This document shows positions 1 through 7,195 of a stretch of 64,000 bases of DNA, one piece after another (within the stretch, counting starts at the first letter, position 1; every line of letters starts with the position of its first letter). The position numbers and the translations under genes are program-made. The notes below the pieces were generated by a model. That model saw nothing but the letters and a program-made list of their open reading frames with translations. It made no database searches and was not told the DNA's origin. The stretch lies in assembly GCF_003952185.1 (NCBI RefSeq), contig NZ_RXFS01000008.1, positions 62,001-126,000 on the forward strand, given 5' to 3'. This DNA is from Variovorax sp. 679. Lineage in GTDB: Bacteria; Pseudomonadota; Gammaproteobacteria; Burkholderiales; Burkholderiaceae_C.

Positions 1-57
1 CGGCGGTGCGCCGAACCGCGCCAATTTCTACTGAGCTGAGCCGGGGCTTTTCCTTTT

Positions 58-900
58 TCAGCTGGCGGTGGCTGCCTCGGGCGCCACGCCCACCGGCGTG
101 TATTGCGCGCGGTTGTCCGCCAGCCAGCGCTCCGACAGGCTGCTGTCCTGCTGCATCGGATGGAAGTCCGCACGCAGATAGCTGCGCCAGCCGGCCAGGT
201 TGCCGCGCAGCAGGCCGTTGCGGCTCAGCAGGATGCGCGCGGCGCTCTTCCAGGTCGACCATTTCCACAACTGCTTCTCGTGGCGCAGGTTGTCGATGGT
301 CTGGCGCATCAGGTCGCCCAGGAACATCACCGTGACGCGGCGGAACCAGCGCGTGCGCCATTCGTCTGAGCCGCCTGCGGCCCGGTAGATGTCGAAGGCC
401 ACGCTCTTGTGCTCCAGTTCCTCGGCGCTGTGCCACAGCCACATGGTGCGCAGCCGCGGCTCGGCGCCATCAAGGATCTCGGGGTGGGCCAGCAGCCATT
501 CGGCAAACATCGCCGTGAAGTGCTCGGTGGCCGCCGTCACCGCCAGCGCGTGGCGCGGATCGGCATCGACCATCAGTCCCATGCGCTTGCCGGCGCGGGC
601 CGTCCATCCGTCGACCAGGCCCTGGCTCTCGAGGTGGTTGTTGAAGAGCGAATGAATGCGCCGGTGCGTGGCTTCCTGCCCGATGAAGCCGCGCACGTCG
701 GCCTTGTGCTGCTCCTGCACTTCCGGCGGCAGCGTGGCCACGGCGTCGCGCACCGCATCGATGAAGAACTGCTCACCGAAGGGAAAGCTCATCGACAGGG
801 CGTTGAAGAAAGCAGTCGAGAATGCGTCGCCGCCACACCAGTTGCGGGCGAAGGGCGGTTGCAGGTCGATCAGCAGGCGGCGGACAACGAGATCGGTCAT
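58..900 (-). CDS. predicted metal-dependent hydrolase (PF10118 family)
   Basis: The 280-residue protein resembles the predicted metal-dependent hydrolase family PF10118, whose substrate is not established. Clusters of acidic and histidine residues that could bind metal are visible: EATHRRIH near residue 95, ATEHF near 125, and SAEELEHKS near 158. No signal peptide is seen, so it is probably cytosolic. It is divergent from the TetR-type gene beginning at 1031, and the 130 bp between them holds two identical-pattern palindromes, so this gene is probably a target of that regulator. The start is the ATG at 900. The family call is confident; the reaction is unknown. Confidence 0.8.
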   Translation of the reverse strand: MTDLVVRRLLIDLQPPFARNWCGGDAFSTAFFNALSMSFPFGEQFFIDAVRDAVATLPPEVQEQHKADVRGFIGQEATHRRIHSLFNNHLESQGLVDGWTARAGKRMGLMVDADPRHALAVTAATEHFTAMFAEWLLAHPEILDGAEPRLRTMWLWHSAEELEHKSVAFDIYRAAGGSDEWRTRWFRRVTVMFLGDLMRQTIDNLRHEKQLWKWSTWKSAARILLSRNGLLRGNLAGWRSYLRADFHPMQQDSSLSERWLADNRAQYTPVGVAPEAATAS

Positions 901-946
901 GAAAACAAGCCTTGGAAAAGCACGGTTCGTGGGGGGCGAAATGACT

Positions 947-1006
947 GGTACATATCAGTACCGCGAGCCGCCATGTTGCAATTGTGAGTTGGTACTGTCA
1001 AGTACC
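947..1006. promoter_or_regulatory. two palindromic operator candidates GGTAC-N6-GTACC
   Basis: Two perfect inverted repeats of the same form lie in the divergent intergenic region. The first is at 947-962 (GGTAC, spacer ATATCA, GTACC) and the second at 991-1006 (GGTAC, spacer TGTCAA, GTACC). Their centres are 44 bp apart, about four helical turns, so both sit on one DNA face. Each is preceded by T. The placement between a TetR-type gene and the gene it probably controls suggests TetR dimer operators. Binding is inferred. Confidence 0.7.
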
Positions 1007-1030
1007 TGGGCGTAGGAAAATGTGTCGGCC

Positions 1031-1666
1031 ATGAGCGAAACCATCGAAAAAGCAGCTCCCTCCAAGTCTGCCGAGGGCCCCGGGAGCGAGCACTATGCAC
1101 GCCTGCTGCAGGGCATGGCGCATGCCGTGGCGGCCAAAGGCTACGCGGAAACGACCATTGCCGACATCGTGCGCGAAGCGGCCGTGTCGCGCCGCACTTT
1201 CTACGAGCACTTCAGCACCAAGACCGAATGCCTGATCGCGCTCTATGAAACCGCCAGCCGCCTCGGCCTGCAGGCGGTGAGCGAGGCCTTCGATCCGGCA
1301 CAGCCGTGGCATGCGCAGGTGGAGCAGGCGATGACTGCGTATTTCGATTACCTCGCGCAAGACCCGGTGCTGTTGCGCACGCTGTTCGTCGAGATCCTCG
1401 GGCTCGGCATGCCGGGCCTCGTGGTGCGGCGCCGGGTGAACGACGAGATCGCCAATTTCATCCAGGTCGCCATCAACACCAGCAGCAACGGCAGCACGGA
1501 TGGGCCGGCGGTGCATCTCACGAGCGAGATGGCGATGACGGTGGTGGGCGGCATCAACGAACTGGTGCTGCAGGCCATCGAGCAGGACCGCGCTGGCGAT
1601 CTGCGCGAGCTGGTAGCGCCCGCCACGCGGCTGGTGCGCGCCGTGGCGGCGGAGAGCCGGCGCTAG
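1031..1666 (+). CDS. TetR/AcrR family transcriptional regulator
   Basis: A TetR-type repressor of about 211 residues. The N-terminal helix-turn-helix is clear (AKGYAETTIADIVREAAVSRRTFYEHFSTK region, roughly residues 35-65), with the usual Y-E-H-F after the recognition helix. The C-terminal half is a helical ligand-binding domain of unknown specificity. A GTG at 1022 is also in frame and would add three residues (MSA); the ATG at 1031 is preferred for lack of a stronger signal. It is divergent from the PF10118 hydrolase and probably represses both itself and that gene through the GGTAC palindromes. It is convergent with the efflux operon, whose last gene ends at 1663. Confidence 0.88.
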   Translation: MSETIEKAAPSKSAEGPGSEHYARLLQGMAHAVAAKGYAETTIADIVREAAVSRRTFYEHFSTKTECLIALYETASRLGLQAVSEAFDPAQPWHAQVEQAMTAYFDYLAQDPVLLRTLFVEILGLGMPGLVVRRRVNDEIANFIQVAINTSSNGSTDGPAVHLTSEMAMTVVGGINELVLQAIEQDRAGDLRELVAPATRLVRAVAAESRR

Positions 1667-2802
1667 GCGCGCTTCGGCGTCGTGGCCACGAGCCGCAACG
1701 TCAGCAGCCCTGCGAGAGTCAGCGACAGCAACACGCCGAGATGGGGCAGCACGTCATGCAGCGGCGCTCCCATCTGATTGAGGCGCAGCGAGGCCTGGAT
1801 GCCTGCTGTGCTCGGGAAGAGCCAGCGCAGCGCCTGCAACGGCTCCGGCAAGGCCTCCACAGGCCACGAGAAGCCCGAGAGAAAGGCCATGGGCAGGGCA
1901 GTGAACAGCAGCACCTGCAGGGCCCGCTCGCGGTCGCGGAACCAGCAGCCCAGCAAGAGGCCCAGCGTGCAGATCGCCGGCACGCAGAACGCCAGCAGCA
2001 CCAGCGCCCCCCACGGATTGCCGCCGCGCGGATAGTCCTGCAGGAAGAACACCCAGCCGAAGTAGAAGACGCCGCTCAGGAAGCCGAAGCCCGAGAGCGC
2101 CCCAAGCCGGCCCAGCCACGCCCCCATCGAAGCCCGCAGCCGCCCCGCTTCGGCCCAAGTGCCGGCCAGCATCGCCACGCCCATCAGCAGCGTCTGCTGC
2201 AGGATCAGCAGGGCCACGGCTGGCACCACGTAGCTGCCATAGCCCTCGGTCGGATTGAACAGTGCGACGAGCTGCGTGTTCAGCGGGCTACGGCTGCGCG
2301 CGGCCTGTATCGCGCTTTGACCGCCGGCCTGCAGCTTGCGGATCTCGACGCCCGCCGACACCGTGCCCACGGCCTCCGAGAAGCCGTACAGCACCGCCTT
2401 GTTCAGCAGCGCATAGGCGCCGTTGCCTTCGATGGTGACAACGGCCGAAGTGCCACGCAGCACGTTGCGCTTCAGGTCGGCCGGCAGCAGCGCATAGCCT
2501 TCGATCTCGCCGCGCCACAGCGCCCGCTGCGCTTCGCCCACGTCGCCCGTGACCATGCGCACGTCGATCCGTGGATTGGCCAATGCGAAGCGCGTGATCT
2601 GCCGGGACAGCGCCGTGTGGTCCTGGTCGACCACCGCCACCGGCACGCGCGTCACGGCCTGCGTGCCATAGGGCCACGGATAGAAGAAGCCATAGATGAT
2701 CGGCGCGAGCAGCATGATCAACAGCACGCCCTTGTCGCGCAGCACGGCGAGCGCGGTTTCGCGCCATGCGCTGCCGAAGCGGAGCGGTTCGCTGCCGGTC
2801 AT
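1663..2802 (-). CDS. ABC-2 type transporter permease (second of pair)
   Basis: A 379-residue membrane protein of the ABC-2 permease family (DrrB/YhhJ-like). It has one N-terminal membrane helix (LLIMLLAPIIYGFFY, about residues 25-40), a large extracytoplasmic domain including VAVVDQDHTALSRQ, and five or so C-terminal helices. The start is the ATG at 2802, which overlaps the stop of the upstream permease in ATGA, so the two are translationally coupled. It is the last gene of the merR-tolC-hlyD-permease-permease operon. No ATPase gene is present in the operon, so the energy source is unclear. It overlaps the end of the convergent TetR gene by 4 bp. Confidence 0.85.
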   Translation of the reverse strand: MTGSEPLRFGSAWRETALAVLRDKGVLLIMLLAPIIYGFFYPWPYGTQAVTRVPVAVVDQDHTALSRQITRFALANPRIDVRMVTGDVGEAQRALWRGEIEGYALLPADLKRNVLRGTSAVVTIEGNGAYALLNKAVLYGFSEAVGTVSAGVEIRKLQAGGQSAIQAARSRSPLNTQLVALFNPTEGYGSYVVPAVALLILQQTLLMGVAMLAGTWAEAGRLRASMGAWLGRLGALSGFGFLSGVFYFGWVFFLQDYPRGGNPWGALVLLAFCVPAICTLGLLLGCWFRDRERALQVLLFTALPMAFLSGFSWPVEALPEPLQALRWLFPSTAGIQASLRLNQMGAPLHDVLPHLGVLLSLTLAGLLTLRLVATTPKRA

Positions 2803-3983
2803 CGCCCACCCCAGCTGTCGGGTGCCCCGGCGGCGCGCACCAGCGCTGCGGCGGTGGCTGCGAGCAGCGTGCCCGTGCCCAGCACCATCCAGAGCGGCGT
2901 GGCCGCCGAATAAGCCACCGGCGCGCCCATCTGCAGCTGCTCCATCTGCACGCGGATGTAGTGCGTGTAGGGCAGCAGGTTGGCCCAGACCTGCGCCAGC
3001 ACGGGCATTGCGACCAGCGGAAAACCCACGCCGCCGAACGCGAAGGCTGGCGCCGTGATGAAGCCCGTGGCCGACAGGGCAGTGCGCAGCGAACGCGTCA
3101 GCGCCGCCACGAAGCCCCCCAGCGCGATCGATAGCGCCAGGAAAACCCACAGCGCGAACAGCGTCCACCCGAGTGAGCCGACCGGATGCCACCCACGGCC
3201 CGCGGTGATCCACAGCATCGCCGCAAGAGCCACCGTCGAGAGGCTCGCGAACGGCAGCACCAGCTTGCCCGCCAGCGCGGCCAGCGCTTCATGCCATTGC
3301 GGCGTGGCGCCGAGCCATCCGCCGATGCTGCGGTCGCGCAGCTCGCGGCCCACGGCCCATGCGCCGGCCGTCATCGCAAGGATGTGCAGCAGCGCCGGAA
3401 TCAGCGCCGCACCCAGGAACTGCTCGTAGTCGGTCGAGGTGTTGAACAGTGCCACCATGCTGGCCTTGATCGGCTCCATGCTCACGCGCGCCGCCTTCAT
3501 CGACTCGCCGCGCTTGTTGCGCACCGCGAGCTCGACCCCGCCGGAAACGGTGGCCACGGCGGTGCGCACATCGCGCTGGATCAGGCTCGAATGCGTGCCG
3601 AGCTGCGCGTTGTGCAGCAGCACGACCTGGCCGACGCGGCCCTGCTTCACGTCGCGGCTCAGCTCGCGCGGCAGCTGTACCGCCGCATCGACCGCGCCGC
3701 TGGTCAGCGCGCGCGCCATCTCGCCTTCGTCGCTGTAGCGCTGCGCCACGCGCAGGCCGGGCGTGGCGTCCAGGAAGCGCACCAGCTGCCGCGAGAGGGA
3801 GGAATGGTCCTGGTCGAGCACGCCGATCGGCAGCCGCTCTGGCAGGCCCGCCGAGAAGATCCACCAGATCAGGAACACCGCGAGCAGCGGCACCCACGAG
3901 ATCATGGCCAGGTCCCACGGGCGCGTGCGCAGCAGCGCGAACTCGCGCCGTGCGCTGGCGGTGGAGAAGCCGCGCAGGCTCAT
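2799..3983 (-). CDS. ABC-2 type transporter permease (first of pair)
   Basis: A 394-residue ABC-2 permease with the same layout as its downstream partner: an N-terminal helix (MISWVPLLAVFLIWWIFSAG, about residues 25-45), an extracytoplasmic domain with IGVLDQDHSSLSRQ, then C-terminal helices. The ATG at 3983 is chosen because it starts the conserved MSLRGF segment just behind the hlyD stop. The two permeases probably form a heterodimer of the YbhS/YbhR kind, fed by the HlyD-like and TolC-like proteins encoded upstream. In YbhG-F-S-R-type loci an ATPase gene lies between the adaptor and the permeases; here it is absent. Confidence 0.85.
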   Translation of the reverse strand: MSLRGFSTASARREFALLRTRPWDLAMISWVPLLAVFLIWWIFSAGLPERLPIGVLDQDHSSLSRQLVRFLDATPGLRVAQRYSDEGEMARALTSGAVDAAVQLPRELSRDVKQGRVGQVVLLHNAQLGTHSSLIQRDVRTAVATVSGGVELAVRNKRGESMKAARVSMEPIKASMVALFNTSTDYEQFLGAALIPALLHILAMTAGAWAVGRELRDRSIGGWLGATPQWHEALAALAGKLVLPFASLSTVALAAMLWITAGRGWHPVGSLGWTLFALWVFLALSIALGGFVAALTRSLRTALSATGFITAPAFAFGGVGFPLVAMPVLAQVWANLLPYTHYIRVQMEQLQMGAPVAYSAATPLWMVLGTGTLLAATAAALVRAAGAPDSWGGR

Positions 3984-3994
3984 TGCGAACGGGC

Positions 3995-4981
3995 TCAGTC
4001 CACCAGCACGCTCATGCCGGGCCGCGCGCCCTCGATGGGCTTGAGCGGGCGGGCGCGGACCTCGAAGGTGCGCACGTCGAAGCCGGTGCCGCCGCGCGTG
4101 GCGCGCCATGTTGCGAAGTCGGGCAGCACGGCGCTGTAGTAGACCTTGAAGCGGGCCGTGCGCTTGCCCTCGGGCAGCGCGGGCAGGTGCGCATCGAATT
4201 CGTTGCCGAGCGCGAAGCGGGCGAGCCGGTCCTCGCGCACGTTCAGCACCACCCACTGGTCGCTCAGGTCGACCACCGTGACCACCGCCACGCCCTGCGG
4301 CGACAGCTCGCCGACCTTGGCCAGCACCTTGGCCACTTCGCCGCCCACCGGGCTGCGCAGCTCGGTCTCGGCCTTGGCGGCTTCGGCCTCGGCCACCACG
4401 CCCGCGACCTGGCGCGCCTGCGCGCTGGCGGCGGCCTTGTCCTCGGGGCGGGCACCGGTGCGGGCCATGTCGTACTGCGCCTTCGCCGCGATGGCCGCGT
4501 CGCGCGAGGCTTTCCAATTGGCTTCGGCCTCGTCGCGCTTCTGGTCGGCCACAAGGCCTTCGCGCGCCAGTCCGTCGACGCGACGGAACGAGGTCTGCGC
4601 GAGCTGCGCCGCGGTCTCGGCACGTTGCCATTGCATGCGCGCCATCTCGACTTCCTGCGGACGCGCGCCGTTCTGCGCCTTCTCGGAAACTGCCTGAGCG
4701 GCCTGCTCGGCGGCGGTGGCCTGCGCCAGCTTGGCGCGCACCTCGGGGCTGTCCATGCGCACCAGCACCGCGCCGGCCTGGATGCGGTCGCCTTCCTTCA
4801 CCGGCACCTCGGCAATGCGCGCCGTCACCTTGCCGGCAACGTCGGTCTCGCGTGCCTCCATCTGGCCCTGGAACACCTCGGGCGCCGGCTGCGACGCGCG
4901 CCAGAAGCCCCAGACAAGCACCGCCAGCACGAGCAGGGCGGCAAATATCGCGATCAGTTTTCGGGTCTTGGCACTCATCAT
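3995..4981 (-). CDS. HlyD-family periplasmic adaptor (membrane fusion protein)
   Basis: About 328 residues. An N-terminal membrane anchor (KLIAIFAALLVLAVLVWGFW) is followed by a biotinyl-lipoyl-like half (GQMEARETDVAGKVTARIAEVPVKEGD), a long alanine-rich coiled coil at about residues 75-190, the second lipoyl half (ELRSPVGGEVAKVLAKVGE) and a beta-barrel ending in GARPGMSVLVD. Such adaptors link an inner-membrane pump to a TolC-type channel. The ATG at 4981 overlaps the stop of the outer-membrane gene (TGATG); a second ATG at 4978 is equally possible. Its neighbours make it the adaptor of the two ABC-2 permeases. Confidence 0.9.
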   Translation of the reverse strand: MMSAKTRKLIAIFAALLVLAVLVWGFWRASQPAPEVFQGQMEARETDVAGKVTARIAEVPVKEGDRIQAGAVLVRMDSPEVRAKLAQATAAEQAAQAVSEKAQNGARPQEVEMARMQWQRAETAAQLAQTSFRRVDGLAREGLVADQKRDEAEANWKASRDAAIAAKAQYDMARTGARPEDKAAASAQARQVAGVVAEAEAAKAETELRSPVGGEVAKVLAKVGELSPQGVAVVTVVDLSDQWVVLNVREDRLARFALGNEFDAHLPALPEGKRTARFKVYYSAVLPDFATWRATRGGTGFDVRTFEVRARPLKPIEGARPGMSVLVD

Positions 4982-6417
4982 CAATTCACCTTCACGTCGG
5001 CACGCGCGATGTAGTCGGAAAACCTGTCGGAAAGCCCCGCACTCTCGAGCAGCTGCGCGAGCGCCTGCACGTAGTCGTTGGCGGCTTGCGCGCGTTCGGT
5101 CAGCACCTTGGCCTGGTTGGTCTCGGCATCGATCAGGTCGAGCGTGGTGCTCGTGCCTTCGCGCAGGCCGGAGGTCCTCAGCTTTACCACCTCCTGGGCC
5201 AGTTCGACAGAGGCTTTCATCTCGAGGTACTGGCGGCGCGCGTTCTCCAGCGCGCGCCAGTTGCGCTCGACCAGCAGCGAGATGTCGCTGCGCGCCTGAG
5301 CATCGGTGCGTTCGGCCTGCTCGACCTGCTTGAGCGAGGCGGCCGACAGCGCATTGCGGTCGACCGAGTCGTACAGCGTCCAGCGCACGCCCACGCCGGC
5401 CACCCAGTCGGCATTGCCGCTCTTGAGCTCGCGCGTGCCGAAGGCGATCACCTGCGGGCGGCGCAGCGCCTCTTCGCCTTCGTGCAGCTGCTCGGCCTGC
5501 GACTTCTTGGCCGCGACCTTGCCCAGGCCCGGGTGCCGCGTGAGCGCCGAGTCGATGAAGTAGCCCAGCGGTTCGATCGGCGTGCTGATGAGGAAGAGCG
5601 GCGTCTGCGGCGCCACGCTGCCGTCGGCGCGCACCGTGCGGGCCAATGCCACGGAGGCGAGCGCCGCGTCGTTCTCGGCCTTGCGCGCGTTGCGGCGCGC
5701 CTCTTCATACGCTGCGCTGGCTTGCAGCCGTTCCACGCGCGAGATCACGCCGGCAGCGAGCATCTTTTGCGCCGCCGAATCGTGCTGCGCGATCGTGCGC
5801 TCTGCCTGCAGGCGCAGTGTTGCCGCGCGCCGGGCGAGCTGGGCGCCGAAGTAACGCTGCACGAGCAGGGTGTCGACCTCGTGGCCGGCCTGTTCGGCGT
5901 CGGCCTGCGCTTCGCGCGTCTGGGCCGACACGAAGCCGCGCACCGCGTCGGTCGCGCCGCCGACGTAGAGCGGCCACACGGCCGAGATCGAGGCGTTGGC
6001 GCCGGTGTCGTGGCGGTTCAGCGTGTAGCTGTTGGGCAACTGCGGAATCGGCACGCGCGAGATCACGCTCTGGATGGACGACGGCAGCGCCGAGCCGAGC
6101 TGCCCGAGCTTCTGGTTGAGCGGGTCGAGGTCGAGATTCAGGTTCGCGTTGTAGGCATAGGCCAGACCCGAGACGCTGACCGACGGACCGCCCAGGCCCT
6201 TGAGGCCCTGGCTCTGCAGTTCCTTCGATTCGACGGCTGCGCGGGCTGCGGCCAGCTTGTCGGAACGGTCGATCATGCGGGCACGGGCCGCGTCGAAACT
6301 CAGCGAAAGTGCGTTGTCGCCGGCGGTCTGGGCCTGCACGGCGGCCGCGCTGCCCAGGGCGAGCAGGGCTGGGAGGAGGCGCAACAGGAAAGGGCTGGTG
6401 GCGCGGTCTCGTGTCAT
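4981..6417 (-). CDS. TolC-like outer membrane efflux protein
   Basis: A 478-residue outer membrane factor. The ATG at 6417 gives a clear signal peptide (FLLRLLPALLALGSAAAVQAQ). The remainder is two repeats of long alanine/glutamine-rich helices with short strand segments, as in the OEP/TolC family (PF02321), including YVGGATDAVRGFVSAQTREA and TLYDSVDRNALSAASLKQVE. It would provide the outer-membrane duct of the efflux system. It lies 4 bp behind merR and overlaps the hlyD-like gene, so all are probably one transcript. An ATG further upstream at 6447 would overlap merR and gives no signal peptide at the terminus. Confidence 0.88.
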   Translation of the reverse strand: MTRDRATSPFLLRLLPALLALGSAAAVQAQTAGDNALSLSFDAARARMIDRSDKLAAARAAVESKELQSQGLKGLGGPSVSVSGLAYAYNANLNLDLDPLNQKLGQLGSALPSSIQSVISRVPIPQLPNSYTLNRHDTGANASISAVWPLYVGGATDAVRGFVSAQTREAQADAEQAGHEVDTLLVQRYFGAQLARRAATLRLQAERTIAQHDSAAQKMLAAGVISRVERLQASAAYEEARRNARKAENDAALASVALARTVRADGSVAPQTPLFLISTPIEPLGYFIDSALTRHPGLGKVAAKKSQAEQLHEGEEALRRPQVIAFGTRELKSGNADWVAGVGVRWTLYDSVDRNALSAASLKQVEQAERTDAQARSDISLLVERNWRALENARRQYLEMKASVELAQEVVKLRTSGLREGTSTTLDLIDAETNQAKVLTERAQAANDYVQALAQLLESAGLSDRFSDYIARADVKVN

Positions 6418-6421
6418 CGTT

Positions 6422-7144
6422 TCAGGCGGTCTTGCGCAGCAGGGCATCGAGCTCCTGCTGCAGGATCACGGGGAACGCGGCCTGCACCGCGCCGGTGGCG
6501 AGTCCTCGCGCCTGCTCGAGCAGCTGGGCCGTGCGCTGGGCGTCGATGGTGTCGCCGCTCAGCAGGCTGTCGGCCAGCGTGCGCAGCCAGTGGCGCGCCA
6601 CCGTGCGCAGCGTGCGGGCCATGGTCTCCTGCATGCCGATCACTTCTTCCAGCGGCAGGCCGAGCGCCGCGAGCTGCTCGGCGATCTGCCCGAGCGCGGG
6701 GCTGAGCATCTGCACCTGGCCGTCCGGCAGCTCGCGCATGAGGCCGGCCTTGGTGGCCCGCGCGAGCAGGGCGGGCGTCATCTGGCCTTTCCACTTGGCG
6801 GCGAGGGCGCTGGCGGGCACCACCACCGGCTCTTCTTCGGCGAAGAGGCTGCCTGAGACGGAGCGCGCCACGGCCACCAGGTCGCGCCACGCCGAGGCCG
6901 GCGCGCGCCCGAAGATGCGGCGGATGGCGTCGATGCCGAAGCCCTGGTCGCGCAGTTCGCGGATCAGCGCCAGGCGCTGCGCGTGCTCGTCGCCGTACAG
7001 GCCGAGGCGCCCGCGCAGCCTGGGCGGCGGCAGCAGCCCGGCGGTGGTGTAGGCGCGGATGTTGCGCACCGTCACGCCGGTGTGCGCGGCGAGTCCCTCG
7101 ATGGAGAGTTCCTGGACGGCTTCGGTGACGGTAGCGGTGTTCAT
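6422..7144 (-). CDS. MerR family transcriptional regulator
   Basis: A 240-residue protein with an N-terminal MerR winged helix (LSIEGLAAHTGVTVRNIRAYTTAGLLPPP, about residues 12-40, then LRGRLGLYGDEHAQRLALIRELRDQGFGIDAIR). The C-terminal 150 residues are helical and lack the cysteines of metal-sensing members, so an organic ligand is more likely. It is the first gene of the efflux operon and is directly preceded by two ATGTNACAT palindromes, so it probably controls its own operon. The inducer cannot be read from sequence. Confidence 0.88.
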   Translation of the reverse strand: MNTATVTEAVQELSIEGLAAHTGVTVRNIRAYTTAGLLPPPRLRGRLGLYGDEHAQRLALIRELRDQGFGIDAIRRIFGRAPASAWRDLVAVARSVSGSLFAEEEPVVVPASALAAKWKGQMTPALLARATKAGLMRELPDGQVQMLSPALGQIAEQLAALGLPLEEVIGMQETMARTLRTVARHWLRTLADSLLSGDTIDAQRTAQLLEQARGLATGAVQAAFPVILQQELDALLRKTA

Positions 7145-7156
7145 GTGACGGGCCGA

Positions 7157-7179
7157 ATGTTACATCACCAATGTCACAT
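7157..7179. promoter_or_regulatory. paired 9-bp palindromes, MerR operator candidate
   Basis: Two copies of ATGTNACAT, each a perfect palindrome, stand in tandem at 7157-7165 (ATGTTACAT) and 7171-7179 (ATGTCACAT), separated by CACCA. A partial third copy (ATGTGAC) covers the merR start codon at 7143-7149. The block lies in the 51-bp gap between the YhgE-like gene and merR, where the efflux-operon promoter must lie unless it is inside the preceding gene. I infer that it is the MerR binding site. Confidence 0.55.
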
Positions 7180-7195
7180 GGAAGAAGCCGCTGGT

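Noticed and set aside
2799..4631. Longer 610-residue version of the first ABC-2 permease
   Set aside because: The extra N-terminal 216 residues are read out of frame through hlyD; the real start is at 3983.
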